From positions 36,675,520 to 36,739,519 of the forward strand of contig OY735215.1 of the NCBI GenBank assembly GCA_963457665.1: 64,000 nucleotides of DNA, in the 5' to 3' direction. This DNA comes from Thysanoteuthis rhombus. Lineage: Eukaryota; Mollusca; Cephalopoda; Oegopsida; Thysanoteuthidae. The notes below the pieces were generated by a model that did no database searches, was not told the origin of the DNA, and saw nothing but the letters and a program-made list of their open reading frames with translations. Shown piece after piece: positions 34,721 to 47,010 of this stretch; the first letter of the stretch is position 1; each line of letters opens with the position of its first letter. The translations under genes and the position numbers were made by a program.

Positions 34721-37523
34721 TCAGCTACCATGGTTTTAGCCTCATCTAATAAGATTAGAGAGAGAAAAGCAAATTAACTAACCTTCAAGTGCCACCGTCA
34801 CCAAATTGCGATGATAGACACCCACTCAGTTAATAAATGATATATTTGAAAATATAGCTGGAAATATGCTGTGCATATGACCACCAAATGATATATATTG
34901 AAACCCTATGTTGCCTATGCCAAAATTTGAAATCCTCACTTTTGCCAATAGAACAAAAAACAAAGAAAAAGAAATTATTAGATTAAAAAAATGAAGTAGT
35001 ATTGAAATGTCTGCATTACTCAGAATTCATATCAATAAACACAACTTGATAACCAACATATAGATGTACTAAAAATTGAACACCATATATCTAATTCCCC
35101 TCATTATTACCATGAATATAATTATTATTTTAAACCTTCAGCCACTTTAAAGAACAGTCCAATCACCATAATTATCTTTGACATGTATGAAACAGACCAA
35201 ACCCAGAATAATTAAATTAACAACTAAGGCCATATAAAAGGGAACCTTAACACTGGGAAACAAATTTAAGTGAAATAAAATACCCTCAGAGAGGAAATAT
35301 ACCACGAAGAACTGATGGTTTGGTTACATTCTGATAATGAAAATGCCTACGCCATATCCTCCTAATTTATTATTTATAACTACCAATAAGCACAGCATCT
35401 CCAGTAAATAAAACATAACAAGCAATGAGCAACAACTAAACAAAACACAAAAAAGAAAAGATGTATAGATAGAATAAAAGGAAGATCCTACACACACCCA
35501 AAATGTCCTACATAGGAATCTAAAATAAACAGAATTATTCACCTGAAGATGACCAACAGGGCTGAAACATAAACGTGTTTGTGCAGTGAATCCTTACTTT
35601 GTTATACATAAATATATTTATATATATATATTGTCATAATCATGAAGTAAAATACTGGAGTCTTTCCTTCTAGATTTTTGCCATAATTTCAGTGTAAAAA
35701 GTTTTTTGTAAAATGGTAAGAAGATAATACACAGGTCCTAAAATCTAAAATGGCTGCTACCTGATGCATAATATGTAGATAAGTTAATAACAGGTTTTTC
35801 AACATAAACCTTGTGCCATACTGTCTCATTCTTAGACCAATCTATTTTTTTTACTTTGAAATCAGTTTGGCTTTCATTTAATCTATAAATGATATTGACT
35901 TATATAAGGAGTATATATGGTAGTTTACCAATCAATTATGAATGATTGAGTTTTTACTAACAATTCTAAATCATATTATGTCTCAAAAGAGTTTCTAAAA
36001 TATTTGAAAAAAGTACTTATGTTGTGAATAACGGTACTTATGTTTGGAATAAAAGTACTGATAAAATCAAATAACCCTGTTATAGCTACATATGTTTTGT
36101 CTACATCATCTACAGATAGCAAAAGGTGAATATTTTTCATGTCTGCAGCTAAGAGTAGCTCTCTATCCTTCCCAATGCGCATAAAGAAACTACCACCTAT
36201 TTATAGGTTGACCCTAAAAATATAATCCCAAAAACTCAACTTATACACAAGTATACATAGTGTTTTTATTTAGTTGTTGAAAAGACTTGAACAAAGTGAA
36301 TTTTTTCTTTCAATAGCTTGATATGATATAAGTCAAGGATTTCTTGGTTAAAAACATAGGATTAACCTATGAATAATATTGACTCCATTAAGAATATATA
36401 CAGTTGTTAGGCAGACAACTATGAATGCATGTATTTTTACAAACAATTCTAAACTCATCATTTGGGTAGGACAGAGTTTCTCAAAATAAGGGTTAGGACC
36501 CCTCCAGTGATCACATAAAAATTATCAGGGATTGCAGAAATATTGGAAAATCATATTTTTAAAAATAATTATGTAACTAGTGTTTTTTTTAATCTTCTCG
36601 GCACAAAAATATATTCATTCTGGTGCTAATTGTGAAAATGGCTCAATGCAATTCAATAATCTTTTTCATTTTTTAAAATCCAATTTCGTTTTTGCTACAT
36701 TTTAGTAAATTTTTTTTTGATTTATAAATGATTTCTTTTTCTCATAATCAACACTGTGAAACTTGATAAACATCTTTGTTTTTTTTGTTTTTGTGCTTGA
36801 AATGAAATAAAACTAAAGGTAAATTTGTTGGCAGGAGGCTGAAGACCCCCATAGATTATAATAAGTCTCTGGGCTACAGCCCACTCAGACCATGCGTAAA
36901 TCCAGCATTGGATAATGATACCAGAGAATATTACCAGATGTGTTGCTGTCTACATATCTACATTAATAAGTTTGCTGCCACATGATGAAAAAACCTGAAC
37001 AGTAGTATACAAATGTCCTTGTTATAATGTTGGTGTTGTGGTCCATGAGAGCCAACCATGTTATAACTGAGCTGCAATAACTGCTGGGTGAGTATGGGAG
37101 ACATACAAGGGCAGGTGATAAATGAAAGATAGGAAACATCATCTATGATATAAAAACTAAGTGGGTTTTTGAACAAATAAACACAGGCATTCTTCAATGT
37201 TTGTTTTTCATTAAATAACATCACCAAAATGATCACAATATATTGTAATTTAATAAGTATACTGAATTTCAGTATTTAAAAATAAAATATTTATATATCT
37301 ACATCAATGACAGAACTCTTTGAAACTTCAGCCTCAGTGCCTTCAGATATCCTGTACATAAGGGGAAAAACTCAAGTAAATTTTTTTCAAAGTTTCTTCA
37401 AATAATTATTGAAATGTTTTATCTGATTGATTTTTGTTCTTACACTTTAGTTCGGGTTTACTGCTTCAAGTCAAATATATATCTCAGTGGGGATGGGGTT
37501 TAACTTTTGTCACCTCTGTCCTC
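34721..37523. other. Long non-coding stretch; GAAAC-type motif
   Basis: 35541-35580 reads cacctgaagatgaccaacag and then ggctgaaacataaacgtg, the clearest GAAGA...GAAAC motif in the window. Two short frames (35324-35542, 35976-36182) lie nearby without domains. Otherwise AT-rich and featureless. Confidence 0.5.
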
Positions 37524-37744
37524 AGATGGGCTAATGGTGAAGTGAAATATCAGGCTTATGGGTTCAATAGAAATTCCAGCCTTTATTTGCTGATTTCTGG
37601 GTTATAATGTAAGTAAAAATATTTGAGTCTACCAGATGGGCTTATGATGCAGTAAAATATCAGGCTTATGGCTTCAATGGGAATTCCAGCCTTTATTAGC
37701 AGATTTCTGGATTATAATATAGGTATACATTTTCGAGTCCACCA
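37524..37744 (+). repeat. 110-bp tandem duplication
   Basis: agatgggct...gtgaaatatcaggcttatggg...aattccagcctttatt starts at 37524 and repeats at 37634 with about 85% similarity by eye. Confidence 0.93.
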
Positions 37745-38289
37745 ACTACTTGGCTCATATCAAGAACCTCTTTATATTGAGAGACACCTGTATAGTGAAA
37801 TCTTCAGAAAAATTCAGCCAATAACTGTTTAAGACTAAGGACTTATAGATCCACCTTTGTAAATAGCTGTATCAACGTCTTTAGCCTGATGATGAAAAAA
37901 GTATTTATTTTACATAACAAATATTTGTTTTTCAACATAATCTCTTACCTTGTCAATACACTTAATGCAACACTTCTTACATAGATCAAACATTTCAAAT
38001 CAAGTTTCAGCAAAAAACTGTGTCAGGTGACAGACTTATAGATCCACTCGCATATGTAAAGGTTAAAGTAAATTAATGAATCCTTCCTGTAATATTATGG
38101 GTTATATAAATAGCAAACATTATAATAATCAGTAAAACATATTTCTGATGAATTTTCATATATATATGCTTCAAGTATTTACTTTGTTAGTAAACAGGTA
38201 TATACTACTTTAGAAAGTTTGATTTATGTCACTTTTTTGCTTTTGGAAAAAAAGGCGAAAAGTGGAAATGATTTTCAGCATTTGTTTTG
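37745..38289. other. Non-coding
   Basis: A short phrase, gacttatagatccac, recurs at 37841 and 38034. Nothing else recognised. Confidence 0.45.
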
Positions 38290-38560
38290 CTGTTATAAAG
38301 GTAGCATTCACCCACATCCTCTCTCTCCTACACCCTAGTCACCTGCATCTCTTACTACCCCAGCCTCTAACAATACAACCAAACATACCATCATCAACAT
38401 TACTGGGGATGCTCAAAATTTTTTCCCTTTCAAATTACTAGTAATTGTATCTTCACTTTATGCCATTTTGGTTTACCAAATTCTTTGTAGGTAACATCTA
38501 CTTTCAGATAGTAGGGAAACCTGTATATGTACTAATTAGAGTGGATACAAGTATTGACAT
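38290..38560 (+). repeat. Rep-A 5' segment, copy 1
   Basis: Shares cctcttcccatctcttctac-like pyrimidine wording, acataccat, ggggatgctcaaaa, cacttta and cattttggtttac with 43540-43770, where the Rep-A core follows directly. Here about 1 kb of other DNA separates it from the core. Confidence 0.6.
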
Positions 38561-39559
38561 ATGTTTTGAATAACGACCAGTAAGTAATTGCTTACTGTAT
38601 ATATACTTGTGTTCAAGTTGAGATTTTAAGATTAAATTTTTAGGCTCAACCTATTTATAGGTAATATTTTCAATAAGATGAAATCAGTGCTTCATGGGGA
38701 GGATGAAGAGATTTACTCAACTTCAGATATTAGAAACATTCACCAGTTACTGCCAGTAAATGAAAATAAATTTATACATCAGTACAACAGAATGCTATAT
38801 AAATTGAGAGTAAGAAATTTGACTGGAAAGTATTCAGCCATTTTGAATAACTCAAGAACCAATAGCATGGCCCGGGTGAAATGAAGCACCCACTCAGTGA
38901 GGTCTGTATTGTATATGCGTGAACAGACACTCTCCCATAGGGGTTACTCAGTTGGCAGTGAGATGCCATTGAGAGAGCCCATGTACTGTGCGATAATTGC
39001 ATTCACAATGACTCAGCCTGCCTCTTCTTCACATTTTGCGCACGTTTTTCTCCGGCAAAATATTGCAATATGCAGGTTTGTCAGGTTTGGCAACCAGCGA
39101 CTTGTAGCTTTTCCTGAAAGAGATTCCAGATAGTGGACAAGGTTGAAGAAAACGCGATTAGGTAGCTGATGGCAATCCTGAAAGAGGACTGGGCAGACTG
39201 TTTTTTTTTTTTTTCGAAAATAGAAGTGATGTTGGGGGTGATAAGTGTGTGAGGTCCTAAGGGAGAATTTGAAGGGGACCAAGGGGTCATTGCATTCGGT
39301 AAGCCTTTTTTTTTTGTTGTTGTTGATGATAAAAAGCCAGATACTCTCCTGACAGACCTTGAATGTTACAAGTTTTTTTACAATTTTGATCACCTGAGGT
39401 TTAGGCATGTCAATAGGATGGTACCAGTCCGATCACCATGGTGTCAAATTAGGTAGTTTTGTTTATATTGAATTTCTATACATATCAGTACTTTCTAGTT
39501 ATGCATGGATATTAGGAGGAAGAACTTGTGTATATTTCATCATCTACTAATTGAAAATT
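38561..39559. other. Unrecognised insert within Rep-A copy 1
   Basis: Absent from the matching position of the 43.5-kb copy, so it is probably an insertion. The minus strand has open stretches (39408-39013 and 39002-38772) with the wording NAIIAQYMGSLNGISLP when read across frames, which hints at a decayed coding sequence. No family was recognised. Confidence 0.4.
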
Positions 39560-40560
39560 AAGTTTGGTTAGTCACACAATAGAAACCATCATGTAACTTA
39601 CTACTTTTGGCATCATAAAATTGGAAATAGGGGTGGTCAACAAATAAGTTACTCCTCTCACCTTTTGTTGGGCAGTGATCACTAGAAAAGACTGAATTTT
39701 CAAAAAAAAAACAAGCCTGAATGCTAGACATAAACTTAGGGATCAATTTAGGATACACTTATGTTGTAAATTGAACCCCCACTAAAAACCCATTTTCGGG
39801 GAGAAATTTTTTAAAAAATAATCGCTTCTAATCATAGTATATGTTGAACTCTGCAGTCCTCTAGCTCTCCTAGCACAACCTGTATACATGACACATACAT
39901 AGCTGGCCAGCCAGACCAACTTGAAAACTAAAGAAACCTATGGTGAGAGTTTCAGTAGATGATTTCCATTGTATAACACACAACATCACAGTAAGATTCA
40001 TAATATGAAGACATCAAAACTTTGATACACTCTAATGATTTCATACGTATAGACAACACAAATATTGAAAGCATTTATAAAAATTCATTGAAAGTTTTCT
40101 CACTAGAGAAATGTATAACAAATTATTTTAATACTAGCCATTTATATAGCCTATGATATCACAAGGAAGATTTATTGAACAGCACATCAAAACTTTGACT
40201 CACTCTAATAAATTTCATAAATAGTAACTGGTGATGTCACTTTGGATATTTTGTATCCAGATCTGGATATTTTCCCGATGCACTTAGATGTAAAAAATTG
40301 TGTTCAGATATTTCACATCCAGACAGATATTTTTTTAAATAGATTTACCTTTTCTTTCAAACTCTTTAGATATCTTTTTGGATATTGGAAAATTTTTTTA
40401 GATATTCATCTAAAGATATCTACTATTAGTAAATATTCATCTAAAAATATCCACAATTTTCAGACATTCACCTAAAAATATCTACAATTTTTAGATGTTC
40501 ATCTAAGAATGTCTAATAAGTTTAGACCTGGAACAGTGATCCAAAATAGCAGAATCTAAT
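39560..40560 (+). repeat. Rep-A core, copy 1
   Basis: Contains ccttttgttgggcagtgatc (39662-39681), ctgaattttcaaaaaa, ggatcaatttaggat, gccagccagaccaacttg (39905), aaagaaacctatg, atacactctaatgattt, aaatgtataacaaatta and the palindrome tatccagatctggata (40254-40269). The order is the same at 43.9-44.9 kb. It has no reading frame shared with the other copy, so it is likely a non-coding element. Confidence 0.8.
40380..40530 (+). repeat. About 32-bp minisatellite at Rep-A 3' end
   Basis: Units of the form attcatctaaaaatatc-cacaattttcagac recur from 40404 to 40515, roughly four times. The matching place in copy 2 (44935-44970) has only one unit, so the array expanded in copy 1. Confidence 0.75.
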
Positions 40561-40849
40561 CAAATACATCTTAATTTTTTCATGGGGACCAAAGGTGAGT
40601 CTGATCTATTGCTTGATTTTAATTTATTTTTGTTTAAGAAATTAAGTCTTATTCGTCACAAATGTTGAATTACACTTCATTTTTATCATTTGCAACAAAA
40701 AAATCTTAATAAATACATAATATATTTTTGGATGTTTTTTTAGATATTTTTAAACTCTATTCAGGATATAAATATTTGAGATGAAGTGACAATCCTAATA
40801 ATGACAAAGAGAATACTAAGAGCATTTATAGAAATTTATAGGAAATTAT
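40561..40849. other. Non-coding spacer
   Basis: AT-rich sequence between two Rep-A copies of opposite orientation; nothing else seen. Confidence 0.4.
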
Positions 40850-41250
40850 GAGAAACTGTCAACCAAAACTGTCAACATAGGTTTCTTTTAGTTAAAGCTA
40901 GTCTGGCTGGCTTGCAATATATGTAGGTATTGTGTATACAGGTTGCACCAATGAAGCTAGAAGACTGAAAATATAAGCATTCAACCCTTATTATGTCCCA
41001 AAAAAACTTTTTTTGTTTTTTGAAAATTCCCACATCTAAATAGGTTTCTAGTGGCGGGTTCAATTTACAAATTAAGTTTATGCTAAATTGGTCTTTTAGT
41101 TAGTGTCTGGCAGTATGCAAAATTCAGACTCTTTAGAGATCACTGTCCAGTAAAAAGTGAAGAAAGTAACTTATTCATTGATCACCTTTTTTTTAATTTT
41201 TTTTATTGATCGCTCCCAACTTGGTATGCTGTCAAAAAACATTTGTCTTC
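40850..41250 (-). repeat. Rep-A core, reverse copy
   Basis: The reverse strand shows aagttacttt..cacttttta, ggacagtgatctctaaagag, tctgaattttgc, gccagccagactagc and gaaacctatgttgacagttt. With copy 1 it forms a large imperfect inverted pair centred near 40.7 kb. A further fragment lies at about 41505-41560. Confidence 0.65.
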
Positions 41251-42840
41251 CCCTGGATCAAGCTTTCTCACCAGGGGTGGGGTTGGGGGCAAGGGGATGA
41301 AAGCATGGACCATATAAAAGCCAAGAATCAAGGGGTTATTATAAACAGTGACAGCTTAGGATTAGTCACAGCTTAGGCACTCCCCCTACCAACATCCAGA
41401 TATATCTCTACTCCATCCGAATATATACTTTCACTTCCCATCCCCCATCTTTCTGCCCATCCCAGGAAAAATGGCAGCAAATGCCCATGCCAAAGGACAC
41501 TAGTCACGTGATGGTTTTCTATTGAGTGACTAACAAGACCTGTTTCAAGTTAAGCTGTTTACATATCACAAACAGGATTTAAGAAACAAACATATCAAAA
41601 CTCTCATTGACTATAATGAATACTTATACACAGTGACACATGAGCTGTATTTTTGTCATACTGTCCTGACCGTTGCATGAAATAATCAGAACTTCCTTGA
41701 TTTGAATCATTGTTTGTTGAGTGAGAGTAGGTGTCAAAGTCAGTGTGTCTAGCTAGCATATCTGTTCTGGCTGATAGGATTTAGAACGGTTGCAACAAGT
41801 TGTTAAAAAATCGTTTTTAAAAAAAAATTTTTACAAGTTCATTAGCTGTACAATTTTGGAATGTCAGTATTTTTAATATAAGTTTTGGAAATCCTTTCAG
41901 AAAACCCAAGTTCACACCTTTGGAAATAAAACAAAAATCAGTTTTTAAAACAGTTGTAGTTCTTTTATAATAAACACATGTTTAATAGAAGTTTGATGCA
42001 TTGCAAATTGTTCCATTCTTCCGGTCTAATACTGGAATATGGAGAGATTGGATAGCATCTGAAACATCATTGGATCAAGGTAGGACTACATTTTATGCAT
42101 AAACAAACAAAACTCAATAACTGTTATTTGATAGATAAATGATGCTATGATATTTTTGTGTATAAATGAAGAATACCATAATATCATTATAAAACAATAC
42201 ATATTTTCAGAATACTATGCTCATTGAGACAAAAAGTTAAATGATGAAATTTAATGTATTTTTAACAAGTTGCAACTGTCCCGGATTAGTGTTGCAAATG
42301 TCACCAGGGTTGGGATCAGTTGCAACACCTGACTTCTTCCATTCAATAGATATTGTGAACAATCCATCATATGTAATAATCTTTAAATGATATGGGTTAT
42401 TAGAAGACAAGTTCGATATTTAAAAATTCAGTTGGTCCAGTCAGAATAGTCTCTGAGTTACTGAGAGTAAAACCAAAAATGTTGCAACCATTTCAGGTCT
42501 CTGCTACATTTTGCACAAGAAAAGATACAACAAATATAATATTAATTACCAAAAAGTTGATCATTAAATACTTATGTATCTACTACTAGAAAACTTATGG
42601 AAAATATTAACATCAGAGGTAAGCCTTAGAGGGCAGAAAGGAAGTATAAGGCCCTCACAAAAGAATTTGTACTGACCAAATGGTGCAGAATTAATATTCA
42701 ACTTATATATGAATTTTTAAAAACAAATCTTCCACTTGTACTTGAAGTTTCCTGAGTAGACGGAGATGGCGGTTGCATTATTTCATTAATCCATTTCTAT
42801 TCTCTTTTATTTTAATCATGCAATTTATTGTGATCCTCTT
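41251..42840. other. Non-coding; recurring ttgcaac phrase
   Basis: The phrase gttgcaac or its complement occurs near 41792, 42265, 42320 and 42480. No larger repeat unit could be established and no coding sequence was recognised. Confidence 0.4.
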
Positions 42841-43085
42841 CTGGTTTGCCAGGACCATTGTAGCTTCTTCAACCAGAGCCATGTCAACTGTACCAGCCGC
42901 TCATTGTGCTGGATAAGGGGGCTGGATTATCCTGGTTTGAATTCAGAGATATCTGTCTCCTAGCCTGGTAGCTAATCAAAGCTGAAGAGCCAAACCTGGT
43001 TGCTATTTACCCAAAATTGGGAGTGGATGGATTCATGCCTTTCCCTAAGAGCATTAATGTGAAATCATTCCATTTTCCATTTTTT
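42841..43085 (+). repeat. Dispersed repeat SINE-2, copy 1
   Basis: Contains gctgaagagccaaacctgg, ctatttacccaaaattggga, gtggattcatgcctttccc and gcattaatgtgaaatcattc, matching 59400-59520 in order. No clear tRNA head was found, so the label SINE is provisional. Confidence 0.55.
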
Positions 43086-43539
43086 TACAAAATTAGCGGA
43101 TACCTTCCCCTACATGTCTTCTCTGTTCAGTCAGGTGATGTGAACTAATTTCAGCGTGGATTTCATACTATGATGACATTATTGTCTGCAATTGCAAAAG
43201 CTGGGAAAATCTCACTTACTCTATTCTTCATCACACATAGATTCAAGTCGACTTCTAAAAGAGATCTACAGGACATATTTATCCCTACAGTTATAGAAAC
43301 CTACGGATATATACATCCCAGGAGTCTGAAAAGGGTTAAAACGTAAGGAAATGATAAAGCTACTTACACAATGAATAGTGTGATTTTCTTGGTTTTCAGT
43401 CCATAACCATGAATTCTTCCACTTTGAGGTAACATGTTTTCTGATAAAAATATCTCCTCTCCACCATTTTAAACAATGGACTCTTTCACTGATACGTATT
43501 TTTCAGTTTCTTTTCTAAAAAAAAAAATTTAATAGAGCT
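43086..43539. repeat. Segment shared with the 45.6-kb region
   Basis: gttcagtca..tgatgtgaactaatttc and tggatttcatactatgaTgac (43125-43190) recur at 45590-45650. The remainder is unrecognised. Confidence 0.55.
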
Positions 43540-45060
43540 TAGATACAGGTTGCATACACCCTCTTCCCATCTCTTCTACAACCCAGTCTTCTCTACCTAC
43601 CACTACTACAACCTATGATGACTCAGCCTGACATACCATTCTCACCATTTTTCGGGGCTGGGGATGCTCAAAAATATTTCCACATAGAAATAATAATATT
43701 AATTGCTTCTGCACTTTACACAATTTTGGCTTACAAAAGGCTTTCAGAAAAGAGGTAAACCTGTATATTTGGGAATTTTTTTGCAAGGGGATTAACTAAC
43801 ATAAAAAATAGGTCTGATTTGTCATGTAGCAGGATATGGCAGCAGGCTGTGTTGAGGGTGATCAATTAGAAAATTTGAAAGTAGGGATATCAATAGATTA
43901 GTTATTTCTCCCACCTTTTGTTAGGCAGTGATCACTAGAAAAAGTCTGGATTTTCAAAAAAACAGTCCTAAATGCTGCTGGAAACAAACCAATACACTAA
44001 TTTAGCGAATATTTACATTGCAAACTAATCCATCCGCACTAAATTTTAAAAAAAATAAACGTTTTTTTCCTAGACATAGTAAAGAGTAAATGCTTAAATT
44101 TTCAGCCCTTTAGTATGGTTGGTATGGCCTATATACATGATACATATATAGCCAGCCAGCCAGACCAACTTAAAGACTGAAGAAACCTCTGATGACAGTT
44201 TTGGCGAAAGTTTCCATTGACAGTTACTAATAAGTAACACACAATATCATAAATAGGATGTTTCGGACAAAGATATCAAAACTTTGATACACTCTAATGA
44301 TTACACGTGTATTGACATCTCAAAGGTTGAAAGCATACATGAAAATTCACTGAAAATTATCTCAATAGAGAAATGCATAACAAATTATTTTTATACTAGC
44401 CAAATGTTTAGCTTATGATATCACAAAAGAGATTTATCAAAAAATAAAATGGGAGTCTGAGACATCATAGAATCTATTAAAAAACTTAAATGGCAATGGG
44501 CAGGCCATGTTGCAAGAATGGCAGACAACCAATGGACTCACAACATGGATCCCAAGAGATCACATGCAAAACTGAGGCCAACAAAATACAAGATGGAGAG
44601 ATGAACTTGATTAATTCAGAAAATACTGGCTCCTCGACGCCCATGATAGGGAATTGTGGCGAATCCTGGGGAAGGTCTATGTCCAACGATGGACAATAGA
44701 TAACTGATGATGATGATGATGATGACATTGAAACTTTGACTCACTCTAATGATTGCATATATAGTGACCAGTGTTGCCACTTTGGATATTTTATATCCAG
44801 ATCTGGATATTTTCTGATGCATTTAGCTGTAGAAAATTGTGTTCGTATATTTTACATCCAGACAGATATATTTTAATGAGACGTGAATATTTTAAAAACT
44901 ATTTTTTAGATATCTTTTAGATATTGGAAAAATATTTTAGATATTCATCTGAAAATATCTGATTAGTTTAGACTTGGACCAATAATCAAGAATAGCAAAA
45001 TTCAATCACCTTGCGCAAATTCATATATATCTGAACTTTTTTCATGGGGATTAGATCCTG
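43540..45060 (+). repeat. Rep-A, copy 2, split by an RTE insertion
   Basis: The longest contiguous copy: the pyrimidine-rich 5' segment (43540-43770), the ttttgttaggcagtgatcac block (43917), gccagccagaccaactt (44156), atacactctaatgatt, aaatgcataacaaatta and the perfect 18-base palindrome atatccagatctggatat (44793-44810). Between 44430 and 44728 it is interrupted by an RTE fragment: copy 1 reads straight across this point from agatttattgaa to actttgactcactc. Confidence 0.82.
44430..44728 (+). mobile_element. RTE-like LINE fragment, copy E
   Basis: A 5'-truncated insertion of about 0.3 kb carrying the final part of the element (atggcaatgggcaggccatg, gcagacaaccaatggac, ggaaggtctatgtccaacga) and ending in a GAT triplet tail (44706-44726). 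Its limits are well defined because the Rep-A paralogue at 40.2 kb lacks it. Confidence 0.9.
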
Positions 45061-46345
45061 ACAGATATTTTTTGATGACTTTTAGAAAAAACCCATGTTG
45101 AAATTCTTTATAGATGGTTTCTCATATGGTCCATACTATTGCAGTTCCTGTAACATGCAATCCGGGGAGAAAACAAAGTGGTGCTTGGTAATCATTTGGT
45201 CCGAAAACTGCATGCAGATCTCTCCACAGGTTGGCGGGAGGTTGGTCATCATGTGAAAGAGGCCACTTCCATCTTGTATGGAGCGTGCATATTTGGGATA
45301 GGTCACTTCCTTATCTCTATTCTGGAGCAAATATTGAAAGATGGTGGTCTTATTTGTCTTGTCAAAGAAGCCATTGGTGGGCCAAGTGCTTGAGGAACAG
45401 GACGGAGGGTTGACACATGGGTTGACACAAGCTTGAATACGATGTCGATTTCTTAGTTTTTCCACTGGAATATACAAAGTATGTTATAACAATTAGTGAA
45501 TTAGCTGAGTCAATATTCAGCTCATCCTGCACAGATATAAGCTTGACTTTCTTGCTACAGTGATCCATCATCTTCAGGTTAAGCTTTCCCGTTCAGTCAT
45601 ATAATGTGAACTAATTTCTGCATGGATTTCATACTATGAAGACACCGAAAGAACCCCTTATTCTGCAAGACAAAGCACTCCTGGATAAACTGCTCCTTGG
45701 CAAAGGAAGGTGAATCATTTGAAGAAACAGAAGAAGAACTAACTCTAAATCCCATAAGGCTTCCAGTCAGCTTTGATACTGTGGCTGGTGACAGATGAGA
45801 TCTAATAGTGAGATGGAGTCGCTTATATGTGTTATGCATGGTCACATTTGGATGAAGTGGGTTGATGCTGTGCAGGCCACGATGCTGCGAAAAATGGTGA
45901 GTCTTGACAAAATACAGGACTCACACTTCAAAGTAGACCTCGACTGCCTGTCTCCTCCCAACGTCTCTCTCATTCCCCATGCACTGTGAGCTAACTTCCG
46001 CATTGCCTGCAACAAGAGAGGAGACCAACCAATATTTTAGAGGGCCCAAACACCATGATCAGGGATTGGTGTGGGAGATGATGGTGAACGAAGGGGTGTT
46101 AGAACCCATCTGGACGGTTGGACACATCCTCCTTCCTATCATCATCGGGGTGCTGGCCCAGAAAAGAGAGTCTAAAGGGATAGAAGCTCTTGAGAAGGAG
46201 GCAGATTACGCAGACAAGACTAAGTGTGGATGAGGAGGATGCAGGGGATAAGTGTGATGAGGAGCAGGATGAGATGGAGACTGGGAAGATAGACTTTGGT
46301 GATCTCTTCAATCATGCTGCTGCTGCTGATGTTGTTGAGTAGTTA
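45061..46345. pseudogene. Unrecognised coding relic
   Basis: The composition is more balanced than the flanks and there are several medium open stretches. On the minus strand 45477-45136 (113 codons) reads FFDKTNKTTIFQYLL and SIQDGSGLFHMMTNLPP. From memory this resembles an uncharacterised multicopy invertebrate family with an invariant DG pair, but it is unverified. On the plus strand 46229-46342 ends in a natural-looking acidic C-terminus (DEEDAGDKCDEEQDEMETGK, then DFGDLFNHAAAADVVE and TAG). The two strands cannot belong to one protein, so at least one is chance. No function assigned. Confidence 0.35.
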
Positions 46346-46420
46346 AAGGTACAAAATACTTGATTAACTGTAAAAATAAGAAGTTTTGCTGAAATGGTGA
46401 GCCAATAGAGGAGATTACAT
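46346..46420. other. Short spacer
   Basis: AT-rich sequence directly after the plus-strand stop at 46340-46342; nothing recognised. Confidence 0.4.
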
Positions 46421-47010
46421 GACAAACAGTTAATATCTAATGGATGTATGAGAACATATCAGATTCTAAACATTTTTTGCTTTTTTTGCTGTTTTAGTCA
46501 TGAAATAAAGTCAAGATGAGTTTGAATCTGAACAATGACCATTTTACTGAATAGTTTTGGTCAGATTTGAATTGGAAAATGGAGTCTAATTCAAAAGTTA
46601 CGTGGTTTTCTATTTTTTGGTGTCCTGGTTTGGATTTGCAGTAAGTGTTATATATGGTTAAAATGAACCCCATTGGACATTATTACAGCTTGTTAACAGT
46701 AATTAGACACTTAAGGATTAGGAAAAAGGAAACAGATCACCGGAAAAACTGTCAATATCTTGTTTACATATGAAAACATATAATTGAATTTCCCAACACT
46801 TTTTGGCAGTTTTTATCCTGAATTAGAGTCAAGGTGCATTTGAATCTAGATAACAGCTATTTTTTCTAAATTCCTCAGGTCAGAATTATATGGAAAAATG
46901 TGTTTATTTTTCTCTGTCTGTTGTTTATTTAAAAAGCCATGCACTTTTCTATCTTGTGGAACATTATTTCAGCCAGTTAACATGCAGAATCATAACTCTA
47001 AAACAATTTT
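46421..47010 (+). repeat. About 300-bp imperfect tandem duplication
   Basis: Unit 1 (46421-46740) and unit 2 (46741-47010) share, in order, cagttaatatct/ctgtcaatatct, atgagaacatat/atgaaaacatat, aaagtcaagatg/gagtcaaggtg, tttgaatct, ggtcagattt/ggtcagaatt and acattattacagc/acattatttcagc. Both are non-coding. Confidence 0.75.

Noticed and set aside
37500..38060. CRISPR-like spaced repeats
   Set aside because: The repeats are long tandem duplications of whole segments, not short repeats with unique spacers, and the DNA is clearly eukaryotic.
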